DNA of 36,143 bases from contig JAADDS010000029.1 of assembly GCA_013153845.1 (NCBI GenBank), positions 1 through 36,143 on the forward strand. Reading direction: 5' to 3'. Positions 1-9,340 of the stretch are shown here, piece after piece. The notes under the pieces were generated by a model. That model worked only from the letters and a program-made list of their open reading frames with translations, had not been told where the DNA came from and did no database searches. This stretch comes from Methanococci archaeon (lineage in GTDB: Archaea; AGJL01; Methanococci; Methanococcales; Methanocaldococcaceae). The position numbers were made by a program, and so were the translations under genes. The first letter of the stretch is position 1. The number at the start of each line of letters is the position of its first letter.

Positions 1-39
1 TTTAAACATAATCAATATTTATTCTCTTCATATATATGC

Positions 40-356
40 TTTTCTATCAATAATTTTTCTACCCCCAAATAACCCCTTTTCTTTATAAACCTTTTAACAA
101 AACAATTCAAACTTCTATCTAAAAAACAACAATAAATAATTAATAAAAATAAAAAATATAATTAACCAACCGTGGATTTTCAAAAACAACTTCAATAAAT
201 TAAAAACTCTAAAAAAACTCTATAAATAAAAACATCAAAATATAAGAAACAATAAAATAAGCCACCCCTTCGAAACCCACTAAAAACAAATAAAAAATAG
301 AAATCTCAATTAAAAAATCAAAACACAAAAAAACAAAAACAAACAGCAAGATAAAT
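40..356 (-). repeat. CRISPR leader (long repeat), left copy
   Basis: This 317-bp non-coding, A+T-rich block aligns nearly end to end with 10227-10543, the leader of the CRISPR array in this window. Conserved islands include TTTTCTATCAATAATTTTTC, AACCCCTTTTCTTTATAAAC, CCGTGGATTT and CCACCCCTTCGAAAC. Both copies have the same length and orientation and end in AAGATAAAT. No CRISPR repeat is visible in bases 1-39. In the right copy the nearest repeat ends 49 bp from the conserved block, so an array here would begin just outside the window. Inferred: leader of a second array to the left, or an orphan leader. The block runs up to the stop codon of the next gene. Confidence 0.85.
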
Positions 357-358
357 AA

Positions 359-955
359 TTATGGAGAGACCTCATCAACATATGGAATGTCAGATACATT
401 TGCTTCCCATATTGCCATACAGGAATCGAAAATATTTTGTATGTTTCTAAAAGTATAACATATCTTCACAACTTTTACATCTTTTGGAATTTTGTATATT
501 ATATACCCCTCTATTGATTCTTGAGGAGGAATTGTAGTTATTGTTAATGCATGTTTTAAGTCAAGAACGTTCATTTCACAGTCGTATTTTCGTCCTTTAT
601 CATCTAATAAGAAAAAATCCATATTTGATATGTAATAAGAGACATTTTTTCTTAAATTTTCTATTTTGACCTTAACTACAATAAATGTTTCATTATCCTT
701 TATTTTCCGATAACCCATATTTCCCTTAATTTTCTGAGTTCGTAGTATTTTTTCTACAACAATTTTTATATTTGAGGAGGTTATTGGCTGTCCAACTTTC
801 AAGACAACCACTTTGTTCGGCTCGTTTGTAGTGATGGATGGTGTAGAATTTTCTGCTCCGTAGAGGTTTTTATTTAAAAAATTTGAAAGATTCACAGCAG
901 TAAATATTAGTATTATCATTGTGATTCCTAAAAGTAGTATTGTTTTTAAACCCAA
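359..955 (-). CDS. Membrane-anchored DUF4352-like extracytoplasmic protein
   Basis: 198 residues. A hydrophobic segment at about residues 4-24 should act as a signal anchor. It is followed by a Thr/Ser/Asn-rich linker and a beta-rich domain at about 50-190 containing ETFIVVKVKIENL and a PPQESIEGYIIYKIP stretch. That pattern resembles DUF4352-type immunoglobulin-like domains, which are usually tethered outside the membrane. The start is a TTG preceded by AGGTGGGGGAG, read leftwards. The gene stands alone: its 3' end abuts the CRISPR-leader copy, and it diverges from the PII-like operon across a 214-bp spacer. Function unknown; the domain assignment is by pattern only. Confidence 0.72.
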   Translation of the reverse strand: MGLKTILLLGITMIILIFTAVNLSNFLNKNLYGAENSTPSITTNEPNKVVVLKVGQPITSSNIKIVVEKILRTQKIKGNMGYRKIKDNETFIVVKVKIENLRKNVSYYISNMDFFLLDDKGRKYDCEMNVLDLKHALTITTIPPQESIEGYIIYKIPKDVKVVKICYTFRNIQNIFDSCMAIWEANVSDIPYVDEVSP

Positions 956-1109
956 ACTCCCCCACCTTTTTAATGTTGGTTTGAATTAGGTTTTTATATG
1001 TTGTGAATAATAACTCAAATTGTGCACATAAATGTTCTTTAATATAGGAGTGGTTTATATAAATTTCTATATACTTTTATTCGCACCATTAGAAAAACTA
1101 AATGAAAAG

Positions 1110-1147
1110 GTTTATATCCTACATTTTTAACAGTTAAAGTGTTAACT
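1110..1147 (+). promoter_or_regulatory. Putative promoter and operator of the PII-like/A2 operon
   Basis: A TATA-like sequence (GTTTATATCC, 1110-1119) lies about 50 bp before the first start codon. It is followed by the inverted repeat AGTTAA-AGTG-TTAACT at 1132-1147. An archaeal start site about 25 bp past the TATA box would fall inside this inverted repeat, the position of a typical repressor operator. Inferred from position and symmetry only. Confidence 0.4.
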
Positions 1148-1169
1148 TTTCCTCATAAGGGGGATATTT

Positions 1170-1508
1170 ATGACAAAACGGATACTATTTAAAATCTTCG
1201 TAGAAGAAAAGAATGTTGGAAGAGCAATAAACATAATGACACTCGCAGGAATTACTGGGTTTTTTTTACACAAGTATAGAGGATTATCTCCAGAACATTT
1301 TAAACATTTAAACGTTAAAGACCTCGAAGACGTGGAGAAGGTTTATGAAGTGATAAAAAACTCCCAGAGAGCTGTGGTTATTGGAACAGTTGTGAAAGAA
1401 GAAAGGGCTAAAAAGATCGAAGAATTGTTAAAAGAGAAACTTAAAAACGAAAGATGGACTGTTATGAAAATACCAATATTGAAGGTTAAAGTAAATAGAG
1501 TTCAATAA
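1170..1508 (+). CDS. PII-like protein (Nit_Regul_Hom type), first paralogue
   Basis: 112 residues. It resembles archaeal proteins described as homologues of nitrogen regulatory protein PII, which form small alpha/beta trimers. The N-terminus (ILFKIFVEEKNVGRAIN, then GITGFFLHKYRGLSP) closely parallels the next gene, so the two are tandem paralogues. The segment at about 33-58, where PII proteins carry the T-loop, is the most divergent part. No PII uridylylation motif is evident. RBS AGGGGGAT precedes the ATG. It is probably the first gene of an operon with the second paralogue, a DUF134 regulator and the methyl-CoM reductase activator A2. The ligand is unknown. Confidence 0.75.
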   Translation: MTKRILFKIFVEEKNVGRAINIMTLAGITGFFLHKYRGLSPEHFKHLNVKDLEDVEKVYEVIKNSQRAVVIGTVVKEERAKKIEELLKEKLKNERWTVMKIPILKVKVNRVQ

Positions 1509-1615
1509 AAGCTGAATTCAATAAAGCAAATTAAAGTTAATTAAAACGATCAAAATGGAATAAAATTATAAGTAATAAAATTAAAAATTTAGTTGAATTA
1601 TAAAGGTGATACTTT

Positions 1616-1942
1616 ATGAAGGTTCTCCTATACCTCTTTGTTGAAAGTGAGAACGTTGGAAAGGCAATAAACGCTCTATCAGAAGGAGGAATTACCGGAT
1701 TTTTCCTATATGATTATAAGGGGATGTCCCCACAGGATTGGCAGGGATTTCTTTTAGATGAAGATCCAGAAATGGCAATTAAAGCGGTTAGTGATTTAGC
1801 ACAAAATGCAGTTTTAATTGGAACCGTTGTTAATGAAAGCGATCTTATGGAAATAGAGAAAATTATTGATGAAAAACTTTCTGACTGCAAGTATACAATA
1901 ATCGAGATTCCAATAGAAGGGATCATCGTAAACATGCCATAA
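1616..1942 (+). CDS. PII-like protein, second paralogue
   Basis: 108 residues, a tandem paralogue of the preceding gene. Shared blocks are the N-terminal beta strand, [22 protein letters not shown], and the VLIGTVV strand near residue 76. The C-terminus ([14 protein letters not shown]) matches the first copy's IPILKVKVN. RBS AAAGGTGAT lies before the ATG. The 107-bp spacer from the first copy is A+T-rich, and only 14 bp separate it from the DUF134 gene, which supports cotranscription with that gene and A2. A role as a small-molecule sensor is inferred from the PII fold and is not shown by the sequence. Confidence 0.75.
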   Translation: MKVLLYLFVESENVGKAINALSEGGITGFFLYDYKGMSPQDWQGFLLDEDPEMAIKAVSDLAQNAVLIGTVVNESDLMEIEKIIDEKLSDCKYTIIEIPIEGIIVNMP

Positions 1943-1956
1943 TAAGAGGAGATTTT

Positions 1957-2328
1957 ATGGGTAGAAGAGGTAGGCCAAAGATCCCAAGATTTATATCTGA
2001 AGAGCCAAAATATAGAGTATTTAAACCACATGGTGTTTCCATATCTGAAATAGAGAAAGTAGTTTTAAAAGTTGATGAATTGGAAGCGATCAGGTTGGTT
2101 GATTATCTTGATTACACTCAGGAGGAGGCCTCTAAATTGATGGGTATTTCAAGGAGAGTATTGTGGAGTTTACTAACTGAGGGTAGAAAAAAAATAGCCG
2201 ATGCATTAATAAATGGGAAGGCATTAGTTATTGAAGGAGACAACTATAAAATTAGAGAGTGCGGGTTTTGTATGAGGCACAGATTTGGAATAAAAAAACA
2301 TTGTAGAAATTGGAGGGAAGAGCTATGA
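1957..2328 (+). CDS. UPF0251 (DUF134) helix-turn-helix protein
   Basis: 123 residues, the usual size for the family. The N-terminus ([12 protein letters not shown]) is basic. A helix-turn-helix of sigma-70 region 4 type spans about 45-90 ([20 protein letters not shown]). The C-terminus has a Cys/His cluster ([15 protein letters not shown]) that could bind a metal or Fe-S cluster. The family is predicted to bind DNA. RBS AAGAGGAG precedes the ATG. Its stop overlaps the next start as ATGA (2325-2328), so translation with the A2 gene is likely coupled. A regulatory link to MCR activation is an inference from this overlap. Confidence 0.85.
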   Translation: MGRRGRPKIPRFISEEPKYRVFKPHGVSISEIEKVVLKVDELEAIRLVDYLDYTQEEASKLMGISRRVLWSLLTEGRKKIADALINGKALVIEGDNYKIRECGFCMRHRFGIKKHCRNWREEL

Positions 2329-3929
2329 TGTTGTTAGAGGTTAAAAACGTCAGTAAAAAATTTGGAGATAAAGTAGTTTTAAAAAACATATCATTCACAT
2401 TAAACGAGGGAGAGACGTTAGGGATATTGGGAAAAAGTGGAGCTGGAAAATCAGTTCTGTTGCATATGTTAAGGGGTATGGATGGCTATGAACCAACAGA
2501 AGGGCAGATAATCTACCACGTTTCTTACTGTGAGAACTGCGGTTATGTAGATGTGCCCTCCAAAGCAGGAACTCCATGTAAAAAATGTGGAAGCGAACTT
2601 AAAAAAATAGAAGTCGACTTCTGGAACGATAAAAAATACACTTATGCTCTAAAAAGAAAAATTGCAATAATGCTTCAAAGAACCTTCGCTCTCTATGGAG
2701 AAAAAACAGTTCTTGAAAATATTTTAGAAGCATTACATCAAACTGGCTATGAAGGAAAAGAAGCTGTCGAATTAGCTCTAAAATTAATAAAAATGGTAAA
2801 ATTGGAGCACAGAATAACCCACATAGCAAGAGATCTAAGTGGTGGAGAAAAGCAGAGAGTTGTTTTAGCAAGACAAATTGCAAAAGAACCAGTTATATTC
2901 TTAGCAGATGAACCAACAGGAACGTTAGATCCTCAAACAGCAAAGTTAGTTCACTCCGCTTTAAAAGAGCTTGTGATAAAAAACAAGATAAGCTTAATTT
3001 TAACATCTCACTGGCCGGAGGTTATTGCTGAATTAACAGAGAAGGCGATCTGGTTAGATAAAGGAGAAATCGTAATGGAAGGAACTTCTGAGGAAGTTGT
3101 TAACAAATTTATGGAAACAGTAAAAGAATTTAAAAAACCAGAAACAGAAGTTGAGATTAAAGAGGATATTATAAGATTAGAAAATGTATCAAAACACTAC
3201 TGTTCAGTTGAGAGGGGAATAATAAAAGCGGTTGATGGAGTTAGTTTAAATATTAGAGAGATGGAGATCTTTGGATTGGTTGGAACGAGTGGAGCTGGAA
3301 AAACAACATTAGCAAAGATTATCGCTGCCGTATTGCCCCCTTCTAAGGGTAAATATTGGTTTAGAGTTGGAGATGAATGGGTAGATATGACTAAACCCGG
3401 ACCAATGGGTAGGGGAAGAGCTAAGAGATATATCGGAATATTATTCCAAGAATATGCTCTCTATCCACATAGAACAATATTACAAAATCTAACAGAAGCC
3501 ATTGGATTAGAACTTCCGGATGAGTTTGCAAGAATGAAAGCAATTCATACGCTTGTTTCAGTAGGATTCAGTGAAGAAGAAGCAGAGGAAATTTTAGATA
3601 AATATCCTCATGAGTTAAGTGTTGGAGAGAGGCACAGGTGTGCTTTGGCTCAGGTCTTGATAAAAGAGCCGAGAGTTGTTATCTTGGATGAACCAACTGG
3701 AACAATGGATCCAATAACAAGAAACATCGTTGCTGAATCCATACATAAATCGAGAATAGAATTAGAACAAACTTATGTAATTGTTTCGCATGATATGGAC
3801 TTTGTATTGAACGTCTGTGATAGAGCAGGATTGATGAGAAACGGAAAATTAATAAAAGTTGGAAAACCAGAGGAGATCGTTTCGTTATTAACAGAGGAGG
3901 AGAAACAAGAAATGTTAGGACAGAAATAA
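2325..3929 (+). CDS. atwA: Methyl-coenzyme M reductase activation component A2 (twin ABC ATPase)
   Basis: 534 residues from the ATG at 2325, which overlaps the upstream stop and has GGAGGG seven bases before it. An in-frame TTG at 2310 was discarded because it would sit on that RBS. There are two ABC nucleotide-binding domains: the first has Walker A GKSGAGKS (36-43) and signature LSGGEKQR; the second has GTSGAGKTT and signature LSVGERHR, each followed by a Walker B DEPTGT. A zinc-ribbon-like insertion in the first domain has Cys69/72 and Cys85/88, as in the A2 family. There are no membrane segments. A2 supplies ATP-dependent reductive activation of the F430 nickel of MCR in the cytoplasm. 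Confidence 0.9.
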   Translation: MMLLEVKNVSKKFGDKVVLKNISFTLNEGETLGILGKSGAGKSVLLHMLRGMDGYEPTEGQIIYHVSYCENCGYVDVPSKAGTPCKKCGSELKKIEVDFWNDKKYTYALKRKIAIMLQRTFALYGEKTVLENILEALHQTGYEGKEAVELALKLIKMVKLEHRITHIARDLSGGEKQRVVLARQIAKEPVIFLADEPTGTLDPQTAKLVHSALKELVIKNKISLILTSHWPEVIAELTEKAIWLDKGEIVMEGTSEEVVNKFMETVKEFKKPETEVEIKEDIIRLENVSKHYCSVERGIIKAVDGVSLNIREMEIFGLVGTSGAGKTTLAKIIAAVLPPSKGKYWFRVGDEWVDMTKPGPMGRGRAKRYIGILFQEYALYPHRTILQNLTEAIGLELPDEFARMKAIHTLVSVGFSEEEAEEILDKYPHELSVGERHRCALAQVLIKEPRVVILDEPTGTMDPITRNIVAESIHKSRIELEQTYVIVSHDMDFVLNVCDRAGLMRNGKLIKVGKPEEIVSLLTEEEKQEMLGQK

Positions 3930-3952
3930 GAAAGATCTATTTAACTTTTAAC

Positions 3953-6900
3953 TTAACTTACGCTAACTTTTGATACATTCCCCTCTTTTTTAACATTTAT
4001 TATCACATCGGCTATTTCTTCAAGTTCTCTATGATGAGTTATTATTATCATCTGAGGAATACTTTTAACTTTTTTAAATATCTCAGCTAACTTTGCTCTT
4101 CTGTTTTCATCGAGAAAAACAGTAGGTTCATCGAGTATTATGCACTCAACTCTATTACCAATCAACGCGTTAGCTATTGCCAATCTCAAAGAGAGGGCAA
4201 CTGCAATCTGCTCTCCTCCGCTAAGATTCTCTAAATTCAACACACCCTCGGGAGTATGAACTCTCACTTCGAAATCTTTTGTAAGTTCTACAAAACTGTA
4301 AGGAAGATCAAACTCTTCAAACGCCTCATTTAAGTATTTTTGAATTAATGGAACATACTTCTCTCTAAGATACGATTGAAACCCATGTCTTCCAAAAATT
4401 TTTCTGATTTTATCCAAATAATCGATAAATTTTGATAATTTTTCTCTTTCTTTTGATATATTTTCTAACTCGTTAAGTTTTTCTTTTAACTTTTTAATAC
4501 TATCTTTTATATATCTTATTTCAGTGTTTATCTCTGCTTCATATTTTTTATATTCTTCAAGTTCATCTCTTTTGTTTATAACCTTAATTTTTGCTTGTTC
4601 ATACTCCTCTTCGCGGTAGTTTATTTCTTCAAGTTTTTGCCGGATATATTTTATCCTCTCTTCTATGTCTTTAATATTTTTAATAACGTTTGAAATCTCA
4701 TCTTTTAAATAAGAAACGACATCCTCAGTAGGGTATCTATCTTTTATATTCTTAATTATTGACATTTTTGATGTGCACTCTTCATAAATGTCTTTAAGTT
4801 CTTGTTTTATTTTTTTCAGCTGATCTAACTCTTCATTTAAAGTTAAGTATGTTCTATAATTCTGATGATACTCATTTAGTAGATTTTCTACCTTTTTTAA
4901 TTCTTCTCTTTTGTTATTAAACTCCATTAGCACATCTCTGATTTTTATTAATTTTTTCTCTTCATCTCTAAGTTTATCTATCTCGTTTTTGCATTTTTCT
5001 CTATTCCAACCGTTTATTTGAGTTTCAATTTCATTGAGTTTATTTTTTAGCTCTTCTTCATCAATTTCGTCTAAATTTCTCTTGGCAGATAAATAATTAT
5101 CGTAGTATTGTTTTATCTCTGCCATTTCCAATTTCACGTCTCTTAATACCTCATCTACTTGCTTTCCATCAATTTTATAGTTTTCAATACGTTTTTCTAT
5201 TTGTAGTAAATATTTTTCTTGCTCTTTCAACTTTTCTGTGAGTTTTTCAAGTTGTTTTCTTTTTTCTAAATATATGGTCTTTATATTATTCAGTTGCTCT
5301 TCTTTTTCAATTCCTTTTGTTAATTTTTCTATTTCATTGTTTATTTCATTTATTCTATGCTCTATATTATCTAATTCTTTGAGTTTTTCTGAAAGTTTAA
5401 GCTTGTGTTGATTTATAAGTTCCATTTTCTTCTTTTCATCGATTGGGGTTTTACAAAGAGGACATTTTCCTTCCACTTTTTCAAGTTCTATCAAAATCTT
5501 TCTTAATTGTGAAATTTCACTATTCAACTCTCCAATTTTTTTATTAAGTTCTATTTTATCTTTTTGCAATTTTTCAAGCATTTTTTTCATTTCTTTAATA
5601 GATTTTAATGACTCTTCCACTTTTTTAATATCAATGGAATTAATCTCTTTTGATAATTTTTCAACATCTATTTTTAATTTTTTTAGATTTTCTTCAACCA
5701 AACTCCTCTCTTGAGATAATTTTGCATACTCCACATTTAATTTTTCTAATTCTTCATATTTTTTTTCTAATTCAAGGTATCTCTTGTAATATGGCTCAAA
5801 TTCTTTCTTAATTTTTTTATATCTTTCTATCTTTTCAATTTCAGAGTATATTGTTCTCAGTTCTTCAATTAAATCTTTAATGTGTTCTATTTTTTCAATA
5901 TTATTTCTTATTTTATCGATTTCTTCTTCTATATACTTTAAATCTCCTTTGTAATCACTTCTATTGATAAATTCTTCTAATTTTTTAATATCTTCTTCTA
6001 ATATATCTTTTTTATTTGCTAATCTTACATAGTTCTCATAACTCTCTTTAAGGTCTTTAAGTTTGTTTTCTATCTCCTCTATTCTATTAACTACTGATGT
6101 GTATTTTTCATATTCCGCCTTATGATCCTCTAAAAACTTCATAGCTTCTGTTATTATATTAAAATCATATTTTAGTGTGTTTAATTTCTGCTTATTTAAT
6201 TCTAATGCAGTTTTTCTTTCTTCCAATTTTGATATAAATTTTTCATATTGTAGTTTTTTCTTTTCAATATTTGACAGTTCATCTTCCGCATCTTTAAGTT
6301 CTTTTCCAATCTTTTTAATTGTTTCATTAATTTTTGATAGTTCATCTATTTTCTCTTGCAGTTTTTTTTCCATGTCTCTTAATTCCTGTTCGAAAGATTC
6401 TTTATTACTTAATTCTCCTTCTAATCTCTCAAGTTTTGATTTATATTCTTTTAAAATCTCCCCCATCTTTTGATAGCACTTTTCAAATTCATCAATGCCA
6501 AGAAGTTTGGCTATTGTTTCCATTCTTTCCGAAGGTTTTAGCATTAAAAATTTTGCAATTTCTCCCTGTTTTATGTATATTGAATTTAAAAATAGATTTT
6601 TATCAATTCCTAAAATTTCGTTGACTGTTTTATTAACTGCACTTATACTGCTTGCATACAATTTTCCATTTTTGTATAATTTGGCTTTTCCTCCGTTGTC
6701 ATATTCTCTTATTATTTTATAGTTATCTCCTCTAACTTCGAAGTCAAGCTCCACTCTAACTGATTTTCTGTTCTTTGAAATGATATTTTCATATTTAAAG
6801 TTGCTGTCCACACCAAATAATGCAAAAAACACTGCTTCAAATATTGATGATTTTCCACTGCCATTTTCTCCAATGATTGCCACAATTCCCTTATCAAATG

Positions 6901-6964
6901 TTATTTTTGAGTTTGCATGACTTTTAAAGTTGTTCATTTTTATTTCTTTTATTATCATATTCAT
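3953..6964 (-). CDS. rad50: DNA double-strand break repair ATPase Rad50
   Basis: 1003 residues, normal for archaeal Rad50. Walker A GENGSGKS is at 32-39, and a Q-loop region follows (IYIKQGEIAKF). Two very long Lys/Glu-rich coiled coils flank the zinc hook CPLC at Cys501/Cys504. The C-terminal lobe has the ABC signature LSGGEQ and Walker B CIILDEPTVFLDE. Two Rad50 molecules dimerise on ATP, join through the zinc hook and tether DNA ends while Mre11 processes them. The start codon overlaps the mre11 stop by four bases (ATGA), so the pair is one operon. An alternative ATG lies two codons downstream. Confidence 0.97.
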   Translation of the reverse strand: MNMIIKEIKMNNFKSHANSKITFDKGIVAIIGENGSGKSSIFEAVFFALFGVDSNFKYENIISKNRKSVRVELDFEVRGDNYKIIREYDNGGKAKLYKNGKLYASSISAVNKTVNEILGIDKNLFLNSIYIKQGEIAKFLMLKPSERMETIAKLLGIDEFEKCYQKMGEILKEYKSKLERLEGELSNKESFEQELRDMEKKLQEKIDELSKINETIKKIGKELKDAEDELSNIEKKKLQYEKFISKLEERKTALELNKQKLNTLKYDFNIITEAMKFLEDHKAEYEKYTSVVNRIEEIENKLKDLKESYENYVRLANKKDILEEDIKKLEEFINRSDYKGDLKYIEEEIDKIRNNIEKIEHIKDLIEELRTIYSEIEKIERYKKIKKEFEPYYKRYLELEKKYEELEKLNVEYAKLSQERSLVEENLKKLKIDVEKLSKEINSIDIKKVEESLKSIKEMKKMLEKLQKDKIELNKKIGELNSEISQLRKILIELEKVEGKCPLCKTPIDEKKKMELINQHKLKLSEKLKELDNIEHRINEINNEIEKLTKGIEKEEQLNNIKTIYLEKRKQLEKLTEKLKEQEKYLLQIEKRIENYKIDGKQVDEVLRDVKLEMAEIKQYYDNYLSAKRNLDEIDEEELKNKLNEIETQINGWNREKCKNEIDKLRDEEKKLIKIRDVLMEFNNKREELKKVENLLNEYHQNYRTYLTLNEELDQLKKIKQELKDIYEECTSKMSIIKNIKDRYPTEDVVSYLKDEISNVIKNIKDIEERIKYIRQKLEEINYREEEYEQAKIKVINKRDELEEYKKYEAEINTEIRYIKDSIKKLKEKLNELENISKEREKLSKFIDYLDKIRKIFGRHGFQSYLREKYVPLIQKYLNEAFEEFDLPYSFVELTKDFEVRVHTPEGVLNLENLSGGEQIAVALSLRLAIANALIGNRVECIILDEPTVFLDENRRAKLAEIFKKVKSIPQMIIITHHRELEEIADVIINVKKEGNVSKVSVS

Positions 6965-8052
6965 CCCCTAAATTTAGAGTTGTAGTAGTTTTGTAGCAAG
7001 TGTTTCCAGTCATCATTCGTTAATAAGCACTTATAAAGCTCTAATACTAAATTCCCATCCACACCTTGCTTATTTGCATATTCAATTAATGTTTTTTTAA
7101 TATCTATTGCTTCAATATCTAAATCATCGTTTATTTCAACAAATCCATCGTCCACTAAGATCACCTTGTTTATTAAAATTTTATTGCTTATTAAATCAAA
7201 AAGTGGTTTAAATTCTTTTTTTATTTTTCCATAAACGACTGGTTTATCTTTACATTTTTTTATTGTATTTATTGCTTCATTTAATGATTTCTCATCTTTA
7301 ATATTTACCTCTACAAATTCTCTACATTCAATATTTATCTTCTCTATATCTGAAAGATCAAGTTCTTTTTTACTATAATCCACTAAATAAAATCCTTTAC
7401 CTTCTTTTTTGTAATTTTCATATTCATTTCTGTAAATTATCTCTGTCGAACCACTATAAGCCAATATTCCATCATTTACTCTCTCCAATATTCTACTATG
7501 AACATGTCCAAGGGCATAGTAATTAAATTTGGGAAGATCAAAAAGTTCTATCTCATAATCATATGGAAGATAGGGATTTATTCCTTGATGTAGCATTAAT
7601 ATCCTTTTATTGTATGATTTTGCCTTAACTTCAAATTCTTTCAATTTTTCAAGAATCTTTTCTCTTTTACTTTTCCTATGAAATCGAGTTCCGCAGAGAA
7701 ATATCTCCCCATCTATCACATCATATCCATTTAGCACATGCACATAATCTCTAAAAAGAGACAAGGGTGTATCTTCACTCTCCCTTCTTGGAGTTTCATG
7801 ATTTCCTGCTACGATGTAAACTTTAATTCCCTTTTCTTTTAGTTTTTTAAAACCCTGCATTGCCACTTTTAACGCTCTAACTGGCGGTCTTATATCGTTG
7901 AATAGATCCCCACAGTGTAAAACTACATCTGGCTTAATTTCTAATATCTGGTTAATACATTCTTTAAACGCATCATATATGTCTTTTTCTCTATCATACA
8001 AATTGTATTGTCTATATCCGAGATGATTATCTGCAATATGGGCAAATAACAT
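6961..8052 (-). CDS. mre11: DNA double-strand break repair nuclease Mre11
   Basis: 363 residues from the ATG at 8052, which has GTGAT four bases upstream; an in-frame GTG three codons earlier (8061) lacks a better site. Phosphodiesterase motifs appear in order: DNHLG near residue 9, HCGDLFND, AGNHE, LHQG and GHVH, which together hold the two-metal (Mn) site. The C-terminal capping region is intact and the length matches archaeal Mre11. The enzyme has 3'-5' exonuclease and endonuclease activity and works in complex with Rad50. It is the first gene of the pair; a TATA-like run on the minus strand near 8121-8134 may be the promoter. Confidence 0.96.
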   Translation of the reverse strand: MLFAHIADNHLGYRQYNLYDREKDIYDAFKECINQILEIKPDVVLHCGDLFNDIRPPVRALKVAMQGFKKLKEKGIKVYIVAGNHETPRRESEDTPLSLFRDYVHVLNGYDVIDGEIFLCGTRFHRKSKREKILEKLKEFEVKAKSYNKRILMLHQGINPYLPYDYEIELFDLPKFNYYALGHVHSRILERVNDGILAYSGSTEIIYRNEYENYKKEGKGFYLVDYSKKELDLSDIEKINIECREFVEVNIKDEKSLNEAINTIKKCKDKPVVYGKIKKEFKPLFDLISNKILINKVILVDDGFVEINDDLDIEAIDIKKTLIEYANKQGVDGNLVLELYKCLLTNDDWKHLLQNYYNSKFRG

Positions 8053-8270
8053 ACTTATCACATTAGTTTTTATTTGTAAGTTTTTTTCATGTATTGTTGT
8101 TGCAATAATTATCTATTAGAAGATATAAAAATTTTCCTCTAACTATTTTTCCTTTATTTTAGCGGACAATATAATGAATATATATTTAATTGTATTTATA
8201 CAGAATTCAAAATAACCCATTAGAATTATAAAGAAAACTTTAAATACTTAATAGTAGTGATCTTGATAGG

Positions 8271-8300
8271 TAAAGTGTTGGCCATATATAAAGCACTTTA
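8271..8300 (+). promoter_or_regulatory. Inverted repeat enclosing the TATA box of the V4R gene
   Basis: TAAAGTG at 8271-8277 and CACTTTA at 8294-8300 form a perfect 7-bp inverted repeat with 16 bp between arms. The intervening sequence contains CATATATAAAG, a good archaeal TATA box. A start site about 25 bp downstream of the TATA box would give a leader of roughly 15 nt before GGTGAGATA-ATG. Such a layout would let one dimeric regulator cover the promoter. The regulator is unknown. Confidence 0.45.
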
Positions 8301-8326
8301 TATAATAAAATAAATTCGGTGAGATA

Positions 8327-8773
8327 ATGGCAATAAGGTTCTCAATCGATGAGATCTCAAAATCTAACAGACATACATTAGGAAGAGATATAGATGTAGC
8401 AGTTTTTAGATTGATAAGATTTATGGATTTAGAGAAATACTTGGGAAGAGGTGCTCATGGGGTTATTTACGAATGTGGAAGAGAACTTGGACAAAGTTTA
8501 AATCCGAAGAACATAGATGACTTAATTAAGTTTTGTGAAGAGTATAAAATTGGAAAAATAGAGGTTGTAAATAAAAATCCAATACAAATTCGAGTATACG
8601 AGTGTATCTCCTGTTCAGGTCTTCCCGAAGTTGGAGAAACATTATGCTGGTTTGAAGGAGGGTTTATAGCAGGATGTTTAGAGAAAATACTAAATAAAAA
8701 AGTTAGAGCCAAAGAAACTCACTGTGCAGGTTTGGGAGACGATTTTTGCCAATTTGAAATTACTACACTATAA
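8327..8773 (+). CDS. V4R (4-vinyl reductase) domain protein
   Basis: 148 residues, almost entirely one V4R domain, a small-molecule-binding module related to bacteriochlorophyll synthesis protein BchJ. Typical features are the N-terminal GRDIDVAVFRL, the central YECGRELGQ, and the C-terminal Cys-rich part CISCSGLP, GGFIAGCLE and THCAGLGDDFCQFEI. The Cys/His residues probably bind a metal. There is no fused kinase or DNA-binding domain, so it is a stand-alone sensor or ligand carrier. RBS GGTGA precedes the ATG. It is convergent with the MoaE-like gene, with 17 bp between stops. The ligand is unknown. Confidence 0.8.
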   Translation: MAIRFSIDEISKSNRHTLGRDIDVAVFRLIRFMDLEKYLGRGAHGVIYECGRELGQSLNPKNIDDLIKFCEEYKIGKIEVVNKNPIQIRVYECISCSGLPEVGETLCWFEGGFIAGCLEKILNKKVRAKETHCAGLGDDFCQFEITTL

Positions 8774-8790
8774 TCTAACAAAATTTAAAA

Positions 8791-9150
8791 TCAATGATGT
8801 TTTTTCATCTCTTCGACAATAAATTCCAATGCCTTAAAACCCTCCCCCCGATGTTTTGCAAAAACTGCGATAGATGCAATCCTCTCCCCAACTTTTAAAA
8901 ATCCCGTATTGTGATAAAATAAAACATCTATTATTTCAAATCTGCGTTTTGCTTCATCTAAAATTGGATTTAATTTTCTAAAAATATCTTTTTCAATTGT
9001 TATTCCTTCTGTAGGGACTTTTTCCCCATCTTTTAAATCATATTCCCTAACAAACCCGTTGAAAGTTATTATACATCCAAATTTACCTCTATATTTACCA
9101 ATATATAAATCCAATAATCTACAAAACTCTTCGTAATCTTCAACGATCAT
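8791..9150 (-). CDS. MoaE-like molybdopterin synthase large-subunit family protein (short)
   Basis: 119 residues, compared with roughly 140-150 for typical MoaE. The fold-defining parts are present: the GCIITFNGFVREYDL strand, a helix-rich middle, FYHNTGFLKVGERIASIAVFAKHRGEGFKALEFIVEEMKK. MoaE normally ends with a PFWK/PIWKKE segment that carries a catalytic lysine; here the protein stops at MKKHH before that segment. It could have lost sulfur-transfer activity, use another residue, or bind MoaD in another role. RBS GAGGTGGTG precedes the ATG. No MoaD is encoded nearby. A Mo/W-type transporter lies about 16 kb to the right. Confidence 0.75.
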   Translation of the reverse strand: MIVEDYEEFCRLLDLYIGKYRGKFGCIITFNGFVREYDLKDGEKVPTEGITIEKDIFRKLNPILDEAKRRFEIIDVLFYHNTGFLKVGERIASIAVFAKHRGEGFKALEFIVEEMKKHH

Positions 9151-9340
9151 AACACCACCTCTTTAATGCGAATGAAAGCTAATCTATGGTATCACAAAAA
9201 GCAATAAAAATATTTCCTTCTTCAAATTAAAAAAAGAGATCTATTTTTTAATAAACATCTAATCATAAGTGAGAAGAGCTTAGCTAATTTTAAATTATTT
9301 ATTTTATTAGTGTTTACTTCCAATATTTTCCTAAATCCCA

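Noticed and set aside
1-39. End of a CRISPR array at the left edge
   Set aside because: No repeat or half repeat is visible in these bases; only the leader copy supports an array, and that would be outside the window.
2310-2324. Upstream TTG start for the A2 ATPase
   Set aside because: It overlaps the GGAGGG ribosome binding site; the ATG at 2325 has correct spacing and a coupled ATGA overlap.
6177-6897. Open frames opposite rad50 coiled coil
   Set aside because: They come from Lys/Glu-rich codon bias in the coiled coil and have no RBS.
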